From contig JAGRNR010000014.1 of assembly GCA_020440645.1 (NCBI GenBank), positions 1 to 64,000 of the forward strand: a stretch of DNA of 64,000 nt, written 5' to 3'. Shown here piece by piece: positions 1-8,140 of this stretch. This DNA is from JAHEFU01 sp020440645 (GTDB taxonomy: Bacteria > 4484-113 > JAFGCY01). Position 1 is the first letter of the stretch, and each line of letters starts with the position of its first letter. The position numbers and the translations under genes are program-made. The notes under the pieces are model-generated. The model was not told where the DNA came from, searched no databases, and saw only the letters and a list, made by a program, of their open reading frames with translations.

Positions 1-27
1 CACGGAAACAATCCTGCGTGCGGCTTA

Positions 28-41
28 CTGAGGGTCCTCAG
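28..41. repeat. Short palindrome over PII gene stop
   Basis: CTGAGG-GT-CCTCAG is a perfect 6-bp inverted repeat that includes the TGA stop of the PII-like gene on the minus strand. It could be a small 3'-end hairpin, but the 2-nt loop would have to open and no T run follows, so a terminator role is only a guess. Confidence 0.3.
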
Positions 42-379
42 ACCGCCGCTTCGCCCCGCTCACCCGTGCTGATGCGCACCGCATCCACCACCTCCAGCAC
101 ATAGATCTTGCCGTCACCGCGCAGTCCGGTATGGGCATGCTGCTGGATGGTTGCCACAACCCGTTCCACCAGCTCCTCTCGCACCACCAGTTCCAGCTTC
201 ACATGCTGCACGAAGCCGATGTCCTCACCGCTGAGCGGAGTGGCACCGTCGCCACCCCGCCCCCGGCCATAGCCCTCCACGCGGTTGAATGACATCCCGG
301 TCAGGCCCTCTATGGCACTCAGACCGAGCATCACCTCATCCAGCTTGAAGGGCTTGATGTAAGCCTTGATCTCCTTCAT
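38..379 (-). CDS. PII-like signalling protein of a metal-efflux operon (PII-NG type)
   Basis: A 113-residue protein of PII (GlnB/GlnK) length and fold. It opens with MKEIKAYIKPFKLDEV, and the C-terminal signature region reads TGLRGDGKIYVLEV at about residues 84-97, close to the PII C-terminal signature. The T-loop (about 36-55) is Gly/Arg-rich and lacks the canonical uridylylated Tyr-51 context, so nitrogen-type uridylylation is unlikely. The ATG at 379 was chosen over an upstream in-frame ATG because GAGGGAG lies 6 nt before it and the protein then starts exactly like PII. It follows the CusA-like gene with a 1-nt gap, so translation is probably coupled. PII proteins beside CzcA/CusA pumps form the PII-NG group; a nucleotide-dependent control of the pump is inferred, not shown. 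Confidence 0.88.
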   Translation of the reverse strand: MKEIKAYIKPFKLDEVMLGLSAIEGLTGMSFNRVEGYGRGRGGDGATPLSGEDIGFVQHVKLELVVREELVERVVATIQQHAHTGLRGDGKIYVLEVVDAVRISTGERGEAAV

Positions 380-380
380 G

Positions 381-3300
381 TCATGCTCCCTCGCCTTGTT
401 TGGCAACTTGCTGCGCCTGTTCACGGCGTGGCGCATCCGCCAGCCAGCGGTACAGCGCCGGCAGCACCAGCAGCGTCAGCACGGTACTCGTGATCAGGCC
501 ACCCATCACCACCACGGCCAGCGGGCGCTGCACCTCACTGCCGGTGCCGGTGGCATACAGCAGCGGGATCAGCCCGAGGCCCGTTGTCAACGCCGTCATC
601 AGCACCGGCCGCAGCCGCAGCAGCGCACCCTGCACACTGGCCTTGTCAACCGGCACACCGTCGCGCACCAGCTGGTTAAGGTAGGTCACCAGCACCATGC
701 CGTTCTCCAGGGCGATGCCGAACAACGCGATGAAACCGACCGAGGCCGGCACGCTCAGGTTCTCACCGGCAATGTACAGCCCGACGATTCCGCCGACTAG
801 AGCCAGCGGGATGTTGAGGATGATCAGGAGCGCGTTCTTCAGGCTGTTGAAACTGGAGAACAGCAGCAGGAACACCAGCGCCAGGGTGACCGGCACCACC
901 ACCATCAGGCGGCGGTTGGCCTCCTGCTGCAGCTGGAACTGCCCGCCCCAGCTGACGATGTAGCCCGGTGGGAACTGCATCTCCCGGTCAATCGCGGCCT
1001 GCGCCTCATGCACGAAACTGCCGATGTCCCGCCCGCGCACGTTGCACTGCACGTTGATCAGGCGCTGCGTGTTCTCACGGGTGATCGCGCGTGCACCGAT
1101 CGCCTTCTCGATGCGCGCCAGTGAACTGAGCGGCACGAGCTGGCCCTCCGGCGTATGCACCAGCAGCTTGCCGATCGCCTCCGGGGTGTCACGGTACTCC
1201 TCGGCGTAGCGCACCACGATGTCCCAGCGGCGGATGCCCTCATAGATCTGCCCAGCACCGGCCCCGCCGACGGCGGCCGCGATCACTTCCTGCACCTCGC
1301 TGATGGACAGGCCGTAGCGCGCGATCGCGGCGCGGTCGATGTCGATGCGCAGCTGCGGCGTGCCGCTGATCTGGTCACTGCTGACATCTGCCGCGCCGGG
1401 CACGGTGCGGATCACCTGCTCGACCTGCGTTGCCAGCTGCTTAAGCACCTCCGTGTCCTCACCGAATATCTTGATTGCCAGTTCGGCCTTCGTGCCCGTT
1501 ACGAGCTCATCAACGGCGACGGCGATCGGCTGGCTGAAGTTGAAGGTGATGCCCGGGAAGTCCTCGAACTCGTGGCTCATCATCTCGATCAGCTCCTCGC
1601 TCGAGACCTGCCGTTTCCACTCCGCCGGATCACGCAGCTCAACGAACACCTCACTCGAGTTGACGCCATGTGCATGCGCGCCGACCTCGCCACTGCCGGT
1701 TCGGGTGACGACGCGTGAGACTTCCGGGAAGGCCTCCAGCAGCTGCTTTTCGAAGCGCAGCATCGCGTCGCTGCTGGTCTGCAGGCTGATGCTCGGCGCC
1801 GCCGTGGCCTGCACGAGGATGTCACCTTCATTCAGACGCGGCACGAACTCACTGCCAAGCTGCGGGAAGGTCCAGGCGCCGATGGCCAGCATCCCGATTG
1901 CCAGCAGCACCGCCAGCCAGCGCTGGCGCACGAACAGGCTGACCAGCGGCCGGTAGGGCAGCTGCAGAATCCTCACGATCCACAGCTCCGGCTCCTCCTC
2001 GCCGGGCTTGCGCTCGACACGCTTCTTCGGGGCGCGCATCAGCAGGTAGCTGAACACAGGTGCGAGGATGATCGCGAACATCAGCGAGCCGCCCATTGCC
2101 AGCGCCACCGTGTAGGCCAGCGGGCGGAAGGTCTTGCCCTCCACGCCCTGCAGCGCGAACAGCGGGATGAACACGATGATGATGATCGAGATCGCGAACA
2201 CGATCGGCTGGATTACCTCGCTGACGGCCTGCACCACCACGTGGAAGCGCGACTCGCCCGGCCGCGACTGTCGCAGCAGGCGATCCACGTTCTCCACGAT
2301 CACGATAGTGCCATCCACCATCATGCCGATGGCGATCGCCAGCCCGCCGAGGCTCATCATGTTTGCGCTCATGCCGGTCAGCTTCATCACGATGAAGGCG
2401 AAGCCGATCGAGAACGGGATTGACAATGCAACCACAGCGCTCGGGCGGAAGCCGCCCATGAACACCAGCAGCACCAGTGCCACGAGCGCGATGCCCTGCA
2501 GGAGCGCACTGGAGATCGTGTCCACGACCTCGCCCACGAGCGTGCCCTGGTCGTAGTAGGGCTTGACGATCACGCCTTCCGGCAGCACCTCGTTGATCTC
2601 GTCGAGCCGTGCCTTGACGTCGTCAATCACCTCGTTGGAGTTGGTGCCGATCAGCTTCAGCACCATGCCGACCACGGTCTCGGTCTCGCCATTGAGCGTG
2701 GCGGTGCCACGCCGCACCTCTGAGCCGGGCACGACCTCCGCCACCTGGCTGAGGTAGACCGGCGTGCCGTGCTCCACCTTGACGGCGATCTGCTCGAGGG
2801 CGGCGTTGCCATCGGCCAGGCCGACGCTGCGCACCACGAACTCCTCCTCGTTCTGCACGATGAACTGCGCGCCGATGTTGGCATTGTTCGCCTCGACGGC
2901 CTCGATGATGTCGTGCAGCGACAGGTCGTAACGCAGCAGCTCTCCCGGCTTGACGAGGATGTGGTACTGCCGCACGTCTCCGCCGATGCTCAGCACCTCG
3001 GTCACGCCCGGCACGGTCTGCAGGTTGTACTTGATGATCCAGTCGTTGATCTCCCGCAGCTCCTGCGGCGAGTAACTGCCGGTGGTGTCCTCGAGGTAGT
3101 AGAACAGGATCTGGCCCATGCCGGTGGTGGTCGGGCCCATCTCCGGTTCGCCGAAGCCCTCCGGGATCTGTTCGCGCGCGTGCCCGAGCCGTTCGCTGAC
3201 GAGCTGGCGCGCGAAGTAGATGTCCATCCCGTCCTCGAAGTAGATGTTGACAACGCTCAGGCCGTAGATGCTCACCGAGCGGATCTCGACGAGCCGCGGC

Positions 3301-3524
3301 AGGCCGTTCATCGCCACCTCGATCGGGTAGGTGACGAACTTCTCGACCTCCTCTGGCGCCAGGCCTTCGGTGACGGCGAACACCTGTACCATCGAGGGTG
3401 TGACATCCGGGAAGGCGTCCACCTGCAGCCCGCGGTAGCTGTAGTAGCCAGCGCCGACCACGATCGCGCAGAGGATCACCATCAGCAGCCTGCTGCGCAG
3501 TATGAATTCCATGAAGTGGTTCAT
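381..3524 (-). CDS. CusA/CzcA-family heavy-metal RND efflux pump, inner-membrane subunit
   Basis: A 1047-residue RND permease, the usual length for the HME-RND family. There is one N-terminal TM helix, a large periplasmic loop, a TM block, then the same again. TM4 reads GLAIAIGMMVDGTIVIVENV, with Asp at about residue 404 matching the proton-relay Asp of E. coli CusA (Asp405). The paired acidic residues seen in CzcA TM4 are absent, so this is CusA-like rather than CzcA-like. The periplasmic HAHGVN stretch could touch metal, but the substrate (Cu/Ag or Zn/Co/Cd) cannot be assigned. It exchanges protons for metal within a tripartite complex with the adaptor (3534-4892) and channel (4885-6366) of the same operon. 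The start ATG is preceded by a G-rich Shine-Dalgarno (GGGGGG). Confidence 0.95.
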   Translation of the reverse strand: MNHFMEFILRSRLLMVILCAIVVGAGYYSYRGLQVDAFPDVTPSMVQVFAVTEGLAPEEVEKFVTYPIEVAMNGLPRLVEIRSVSIYGLSVVNIYFEDGMDIYFARQLVSERLGHAREQIPEGFGEPEMGPTTTGMGQILFYYLEDTTGSYSPQELREINDWIIKYNLQTVPGVTEVLSIGGDVRQYHILVKPGELLRYDLSLHDIIEAVEANNANIGAQFIVQNEEEFVVRSVGLADGNAALEQIAVKVEHGTPVYLSQVAEVVPGSEVRRGTATLNGETETVVGMVLKLIGTNSNEVIDDVKARLDEINEVLPEGVIVKPYYDQGTLVGEVVDTISSALLQGIALVALVLLVFMGGFRPSAVVALSIPFSIGFAFIVMKLTGMSANMMSLGGLAIAIGMMVDGTIVIVENVDRLLRQSRPGESRFHVVVQAVSEVIQPIVFAISIIIIVFIPLFALQGVEGKTFRPLAYTVALAMGGSLMFAIILAPVFSYLLMRAPKKRVERKPGEEEPELWIVRILQLPYRPLVSLFVRQRWLAVLLAIGMLAIGAWTFPQLGSEFVPRLNEGDILVQATAAPSISLQTSSDAMLRFEKQLLEAFPEVSRVVTRTGSGEVGAHAHGVNSSEVFVELRDPAEWKRQVSSEELIEMMSHEFEDFPGITFNFSQPIAVAVDELVTGTKAELAIKIFGEDTEVLKQLATQVEQVIRTVPGAADVSSDQISGTPQLRIDIDRAAIARYGLSISEVQEVIAAAVGGAGAGQIYEGIRRWDIVVRYAEEYRDTPEAIGKLLVHTPEGQLVPLSSLARIEKAIGARAITRENTQRLINVQCNVRGRDIGSFVHEAQAAIDREMQFPPGYIVSWGGQFQLQQEANRRLMVVVPVTLALVFLLLFSSFNSLKNALLIILNIPLALVGGIVGLYIAGENLSVPASVGFIALFGIALENGMVLVTYLNQLVRDGVPVDKASVQGALLRLRPVLMTALTTGLGLIPLLYATGTGSEVQRPLAVVVMGGLITSTVLTLLVLPALYRWLADAPRREQAQQVAKQGEGA

Positions 3525-3533
3525 CAGGCCCCC

Positions 3534-4892
3534 CTAGTGCGCATGTCCGGCGTGCGGGTCGAAGGTACCCTTGAGCAGTTCCGCCTTCAGCTGGAAGGCG
3601 CCCTCGACGACGATCTCCTCACCGGCGCTTAGCCCGTTGACGATCTCGGTCCCGCTGGCCGTGGTACGGCCGATGCTGACGACTCGCGGTTCGAATGACT
3701 CACCATGGCGCACGAATACCAGCTTGTCCTCATCGAGCTCGATCACGGCATCTCGCGGCACCACGATGTCAACGGTGTCACCGCCGATCTCGACATGGCC
3801 GGTGACGAACAGGCCGGGGCGGAAGGCTTCGCTGGCCCGCTCCAGCACCACCCTGGCAACGGCGGTGCGGGTGGCCTCGCCGACGATCGGCTCGATGTAG
3901 TCAATGTATCCGGTTTCCGAGGGAATGCCGTGGCCCGGGTCAACCAGCACCTCGAGGCCCTTGCGCACGTCAGCCATGTCCTCCGGATAGACGTTGAGGT
4001 GCACCCACAGGCTGTTCAGGTTGCCAATGGTGAATACCGGCTCCTCGGTGCCAACCATTTCGCCGGCGGTGACATGCTTCTCGATGATCTCGCCGGAGGC
4101 CGGGGCATAGACAGTGAAGCCGGTCAGGCTGGCCTCCGGGTTGGCAATGATGCCCGCGATCTGCTCGTCACTGACTCCCAGCGCATGCAGGGTCTGCTCG
4201 ATGCCACGCTTCTCGATGCGCTTCTCGTCAACGGCCTGCTTCGCCTCCAGGTAGTCCTGTTCCGCGCTGATGCCCTTCTCGACCAGCATCTGCTCACGCT
4301 TCGCAGTCTCCTCCAGCAGCTCCAGCTGGCTCAGCACGGCGAGATATGCACTCTTGTGCTCGGCCAGCTCAGTGCTGTCAAGCTCCAGCATCACAGCCCC
4401 CTGGCGCACATTGTCACCGAGCACGTAATGCACCTTGCGCACGATGCCGTTCACGCGCGGGATCACATGCGTGACGCTGTCCTCGTTGATTCCGACCTCC
4501 CCGGTCAGCTCGAGGTCTCGGCCCAGGCTCCCCGCTCCGGCCGGCGCACTTGCTATCCCCAGCTCGCGGATCTGCTGGGCATCCAGCTCGATCATCGCCG
4601 GGCCGTCTTCGTGGCCCGCATGGTCATCGTGGCCAGCATGCTCATCAGGTTGAGCGCCATCCTCAGCATGGGCTGCATGGTCGTGCTCATCCTCCGCGGG
4701 TGCAGCCTCGGCATGGGCCGCATGGTCGTGTTCATCCTCCACCGGCTCCGCCTCGGCGTGCGCGGCATGGTCGTGTTCGTCATGGCTGTCCACCGCTGTG
4801 GCAGACTTGCCGCCCTGTCCGGCCGGACAGCCAGCCAGCGACAGCAGCGCAGCCAGTACGGTCAGCGCCAGTATGCAGTTCCTGTTATTCAT
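3534..4892 (-). CDS. CusB/CzcB-like periplasmic adaptor lipoprotein with His-rich N-terminus
   Basis: A 452-residue membrane-fusion protein. The signal peptide ends in the lipobox LAGC (Cys about residue 22). Residues about 35-100 are a low-complexity acidic/His stretch made of near-tandem copies of EDEHDHAAHAEA, followed by HAGHDDHAGHE. After it come a biotinyl-lipoyl-like segment, a helical hairpin (about 185-245), a second lipoyl half and a beta-barrel, as in HlyD/CusB adaptors. The ATG at 4892 is preferred: it has AGAGGA 8 nt upstream and overlaps the end of the channel gene by 8 nt. An in-frame ATG at 4898 sits too close to that site. The His repeats are probably a periplasmic metal sponge delivering ions to the pump (inference). 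Confidence 0.92.
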   Translation of the reverse strand: MNNRNCILALTVLAALLSLAGCPAGQGGKSATAVDSHDEHDHAAHAEAEPVEDEHDHAAHAEAAPAEDEHDHAAHAEDGAQPDEHAGHDDHAGHEDGPAMIELDAQQIRELGIASAPAGAGSLGRDLELTGEVGINEDSVTHVIPRVNGIVRKVHYVLGDNVRQGAVMLELDSTELAEHKSAYLAVLSQLELLEETAKREQMLVEKGISAEQDYLEAKQAVDEKRIEKRGIEQTLHALGVSDEQIAGIIANPEASLTGFTVYAPASGEIIEKHVTAGEMVGTEEPVFTIGNLNSLWVHLNVYPEDMADVRKGLEVLVDPGHGIPSETGYIDYIEPIVGEATRTAVARVVLERASEAFRPGLFVTGHVEIGGDTVDIVVPRDAVIELDEDKLVFVRHGESFEPRVVSIGRTTASGTEIVNGLSAGEEIVVEGAFQLKAELLKGTFDPHAGHAH

Positions 4893-6366
4893 TGTCATTT
4901 TCCTCTGTTGCCTGCGGCTCCGGCTCATCCCGGATCTCGATCAGCTGCACATCCCGATCCCCCGATGGGCCGGCCCAGTCGGCCATGCCCATGTCCAGCA
5001 GGGATTCGATCTCGGCCACCGCCAGGCGGTACTCCACCAGTGCGGCGGTCTGCTCGCTCTCCAGCTCCAGCACCGTGCGCTGGGCATCGAGCACGTCCAG
5101 CAGGCCGAACTTGCCGTAGTGGTAGCCTTCCTCGGTCAGCGCCAGCGCTTCGTTGGCACTGGGCAGCAGGCTGCGGCCGTAGTCGCGGTAGTTGGCAAGC
5201 GCCAGCGTGGCCTGCGCATGCAGCTGGCTGAGCTGCATCCGGGTGTCGAGCCGTGCCGCGTCACGTGCATGCTGCACCTGCTCCCGGCGGTGGTAGGCAG
5301 CGTTGATCCCGCCCTCGTTCTTGTCATGCACGGGCAGCTCCCATGCCACGCCGACCTTGAACACCGTCTCCTGGATCTCATTGAGCCGGCTGATCCCGCC
5401 GAACAGTTCGAGGTCCGAAACCGAATTGGCATTTTCCAGTGACAGCAGCGCATTGAGTGCGTCGTACTCCGCATCGAACCTGGCAACCGCCGGCAGGCCC
5501 TCGATCACCTGCTCCAGCTCGCTGAGCTCCAGCAGGTCCGGGCCGGCACCGTTTCCGGCATCGACAGAGTCGAAATCCGGTTCACTGATGCCCATCGCCG
5601 TTGCCAGGCTGCGCAGGGACAGCTCGCTTGAGCGTTCGGCGGAGCCGATCTGCAGGTCGAGGCGTGCCAGCTCGATGTCCAGCCGCTCCAGTTCGAGCCG
5701 CGCACTGCGCCCGGCCTCAACACTGGCGGCCACCGTGTCATAGATGTGCTGCACCAGCTGGCGGTAACGGCCAAGCTGCTCCAGCTCATAGCGGGATGAC
5801 TGCGCTTCGGCATAGGCCATGCGCACCGCCGAGCGTATCTCGTACTCCAGTTCGGCGATGTCCCATTGCACCAGTTCACCCTCCAGCCGCGCCGTGGCCT
5901 CGCGCAGGCTGCGCTTGCCGCCACGCTCGAGGGACTGGCTGTAGGTCAGGTGCGTTGCCAGCGCCTTCACGCCGGTGGCTTCCTGTGTGCCGCCGAACTC
6001 CTCGAGTTCAACCTCGACCGCCGGGTTGGGCTTGCGTCCCTGCTGGAAAGCCTCGCTCTGCATTGCCTGGTATTCGCGGCGCAGCGCGGCGATGCCGGGA
6101 TGGTCAGCGAGGGCACGGCGCAAGGCATCATCGAGGCTCAGCACATGCTGGCCGCTTGCCAGCTCAATCGCACGGGTCTCGAGCGCCTCGGCCCCGAACA
6201 GCGCCTCGACGACGCCCGGAACTTCCGGGGGAGGAGCCTGGGACTGTGTGTCCTGCAGGGTCACTTCAGTAACTGTGATCGTGTCGGCCAATGCCAGGGT
6301 CGGTAGTGCCGCCAGCAGCATCGTCAATATCAGCAATGCGCTGCATTGCCTGAAAGCAATTTGCAT
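4885..6366 (-). CDS. TolC/CusC-like outer-membrane efflux channel
   Basis: A 493-residue protein with a cleavable signal peptide (hydrophobic residues about 8-26, ALADT cleavage region). It is built of two long alpha-helical repeats typical of the OEP family: LDDALRRALADHPGIAALRREYQAM starts the first, and LANYRDYGRSLLPSANEALALTEEGYHYGKFGLLDVLDAQ marks the second. It forms the outer-membrane exit duct of the metal pump encoded downstream. A GGAG site lies about 8 nt before the ATG. Its stop codon lies inside the first codons of the adaptor gene (overlap 4885-4892), which supports a single polycistronic mRNA. No lipobox Cys is visible, so unlike CusC it is probably not acylated. Confidence 0.93.
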   Translation of the reverse strand: MQIAFRQCSALLILTMLLAALPTLALADTITVTEVTLQDTQSQAPPPEVPGVVEALFGAEALETRAIELASGQHVLSLDDALRRALADHPGIAALRREYQAMQSEAFQQGRKPNPAVEVELEEFGGTQEATGVKALATHLTYSQSLERGGKRSLREATARLEGELVQWDIAELEYEIRSAVRMAYAEAQSSRYELEQLGRYRQLVQHIYDTVAASVEAGRSARLELERLDIELARLDLQIGSAERSSELSLRSLATAMGISEPDFDSVDAGNGAGPDLLELSELEQVIEGLPAVARFDAEYDALNALLSLENANSVSDLELFGGISRLNEIQETVFKVGVAWELPVHDKNEGGINAAYHRREQVQHARDAARLDTRMQLSQLHAQATLALANYRDYGRSLLPSANEALALTEEGYHYGKFGLLDVLDAQRTVLELESEQTAALVEYRLAVAEIESLLDMGMADWAGPSGDRDVQLIEIRDEPEPQATEENDNE

Positions 6367-6429
6367 GGAATCTTCTCCGGGAATGTGGTGAGCAGAAGCG
6401 GGCCGGGCGGCCCAGCGGGAGAAGTCGGT

Positions 6430-6906
6430 CTAGATCAGCAGGCAGGTGGACTCGGAGAAGAGTTCAGCCGCAGTGGGCGGTGAACCATCCTGGTTGTCCA
6501 CGAAGGCGGACATCGGGTTGCCGGTGCTTGCTGCCGGTGCAGCATCAAAGCTGTAAAGGCAGCCACCAAGCCAGTGGTGCACGGCGACGGTCTTGGCCTT
6601 GATCAGCCGGTTGACCGGGCTGGCATGCAGCACCTGGTCCTGGCAGGAAGCACAGTGGCGGTGGGAATAACTTTCCTGACCCGGTCCACCATGCTCGTGC
6701 ATCTCCGCCTCACTGCATTCCAAGCAGGCTTCGCTTGAACTGGATATGCACTGGCCGTTGACGGCCTGCTCGAGGCGCGGCAGCTGGCCTGATTCGTGGC
6801 AGAGCACGAACTGCATCGGGGCAGGGCTGGTCAGCACGAGCAGCACAAGGCAGATGCGCACCGTGTGGCGCGCAAATGCGGTGAATGCTGTCTGCCTGAA
6901 TGCCAT
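6430..6906 (-). CDS. Secreted Cys/His-rich protein, first gene of metal-efflux operon
   Basis: A 158-residue protein with an N-terminal hydrophobic segment (about 15-32, likely signal peptide). The exported part is rich in Cys and His: CLECSEAEMHEHGG and SHRHCASCQD are possible metal ligands. The C-terminus is STCLLI. I do not recognise a named family. It is separated from the channel gene by 63 nt and is the promoter-proximal gene of the operon, so a periplasmic metal-binding or sensing accessory role is a reasonable inference. AGGAAGG sits just before the ATG. Small secreted Cys/His proteins occur in front of other metal-RND operons, but I cannot name the family here. Confidence 0.72.
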   Translation of the reverse strand: MAFRQTAFTAFARHTVRICLVLLVLTSPAPMQFVLCHESGQLPRLEQAVNGQCISSSSEACLECSEAEMHEHGGPGQESYSHRHCASCQDQVLHASPVNRLIKAKTVAVHHWLGGCLYSFDAAPAASTGNPMSAFVDNQDGSPPTAAELFSESTCLLI

Positions 6907-6939
6907 GCCTTCCTGATCAGGGGTTGCCCCCAGGCGCGC

Positions 6940-6969
6940 AGATTACCACGCCATTCGCCGCAGTGTCAA
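6940..6969 (-). promoter_or_regulatory. Candidate promoter of metal-efflux operon
   Basis: On the minus strand a perfect -35 TTGACA (6964-6969) is followed after 18 bp by TAATCT (6940-6945), preceded by TG one base upstream (extended -10). It lies about 34 bp before the first gene of the operon. The -10 matches the consensus at only three positions, so the call is moderate. No regulator gene is adjacent. Confidence 0.4.
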
Positions 6970-7030
6970 TTCACGGCAGCCCAGTGAGAATCAACTATCA
7001 ACAGTATTAGGACTATCCTGCCTTCTGGCA

Positions 7031-7036
7031 TATACT
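7031..7036 (+). promoter_or_regulatory. Possible -10 element for SGNH/MBOAT operon
   Basis: TATACT is a 5/6 match to the -10 consensus, with no convincing -35 at 17 bp. A start site just downstream would leave almost no leader for an ATG at 7049, which favours the ATG at 7115. Confidence 0.25.
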
Positions 7037-7114
7037 GCGCATCAGCGGATGACCGGCAAGGTACAGATAGAGAGTCCATCAGGCGAGGATGGAAGCAGGT
7101 CGGAGCTGGAAGCA

Positions 7115-8140
7115 ATGCGGAAGCTGCTGCTCTGCGCGCTGCTTGTCGCTGCCTGCCTGCTGGCCAGCCTGCTCTTCCTCGCGGCATTTGTAACCAAGGG
7201 GCTTGGACTCGGCGAGCTAGGCCGGCTGCCCGTGCTGCATCAGTGGTACCGCCAGCATGAATCGGACCCGCAGCCGGGCATCATTGTGCTGGGTGACAGC
7301 CTCGGACGATCGGCATTCAACGCCCGGCATGTGAATGAGTCTGCTGCCATCGGCCAGCCGACTGCATGGAACCTTGCCAGCTCCGCTCGCAGCTACCCCG
7401 AGATGCTGCTGGACATCGGCCAGCCGGCGCTGGCAGATTCCACCATCCTTCTTTTCGTGTCCCCGGTGACGAGCTTCAACCCCAGCAAGCTGGCCATCAA
7501 CCCGCGCAAGGCCAATACATACGCCCTGCTCGGATTGCCTGAACGATTCAGTGACAACCGCGAAAGGTATGGCAGTGCCCTCGACGCACAGTCCATGGTG
7601 CTGCTGGACCGCCCACGCTGGCAACAAATGGCCTACGCCCGCTGGCGCCTGCCGGAATGGCTGAAGGACTCGCTGCAGGTCAGTTTCGGTGCCAACCGCG
7701 AGCGCCACAGATACCTGCTCGGTGAATACAACACAGACCTGTCCTACCCACGCTTCGGCCGCTCACTGGACGGTGATGGACTGGCCCGCGCGGTGGATGC
7801 CAGAATCGAACTGCTGCATGACCCCGGCTACTGCGGCATCAGCGAGGAGAGTTGCCAGCAGGCCCTGCGCGACATCGTCGACGGCCTGGCGAACACCGGC
7901 AGCGAACTGGTGGTCGTGATGTACCCGCTGCACCCCGCCTATCGGGACTGGCTGGCGCGAGAGTATCCGCAGTACGGTGCGGACTGGCTGCAGGATGTGC
8001 TTGGCCCTGGGCGGCGGATCATCGACATCAGTGATTTCAGCGTGGACGGCCTGTTCCGTGACGACCTGCACATCAGTGACGAAGCCTCCATCACACTGAC
8101 GGAGCACCTGCTGCAGCTGCTGCGGGAGGACGGAAGCTAG
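7115..8140 (+). CDS. SGNH/GDSL-hydrolase-like O-acyltransferase partner, membrane-anchored
   Basis: About 341 residues. One N-terminal TM helix (residues 1-27) is followed by an extracytoplasmic domain. The block I motif GDSLGRSAF is at about 61-69 (Ser nucleophile about 62). The block V motif DDLHIS near 316-320 supplies the Asp/His pair. This matches DltD/AlgX-type SGNH proteins that work with MBOAT acyltransferases. The next gene is an MBOAT whose GTG starts immediately after this stop, so the two form an operon and probably pass an acyl group across the membrane to an exported polysaccharide. The start was placed at 7115, directly before the TM segment with GGAG upstream; an in-frame ATG at 7049 without a ribosome site is the alternative. 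Confidence 0.78.
   Translation: MRKLLLCALLVAACLLASLLFLAAFVTKGLGLGELGRLPVLHQWYRQHESDPQPGIIVLGDSLGRSAFNARHVNESAAIGQPTAWNLASSARSYPEMLLDIGQPALADSTILLFVSPVTSFNPSKLAINPRKANTYALLGLPERFSDNRERYGSALDAQSMVLLDRPRWQQMAYARWRLPEWLKDSLQVSFGANRERHRYLLGEYNTDLSYPRFGRSLDGDGLARAVDARIELLHDPGYCGISEESCQQALRDIVDGLANTGSELVVVMYPLHPAYRDWLAREYPQYGADWLQDVLGPGRRIIDISDFSVDGLFRDDLHISDEASITLTEHLLQLLREDGS

Noticed and set aside
4595..4790. Tandem DNA repeat
   Set aside because: It is the coding sequence for the His-rich repeats of the adaptor, not an independent element.
3705..5231. Long plus-strand ORF antisense to the efflux adaptor and channel genes
   Set aside because: It is the shadow of two well-supported minus-strand genes; composition is His/Arg/Leu-biased and no domain is visible.
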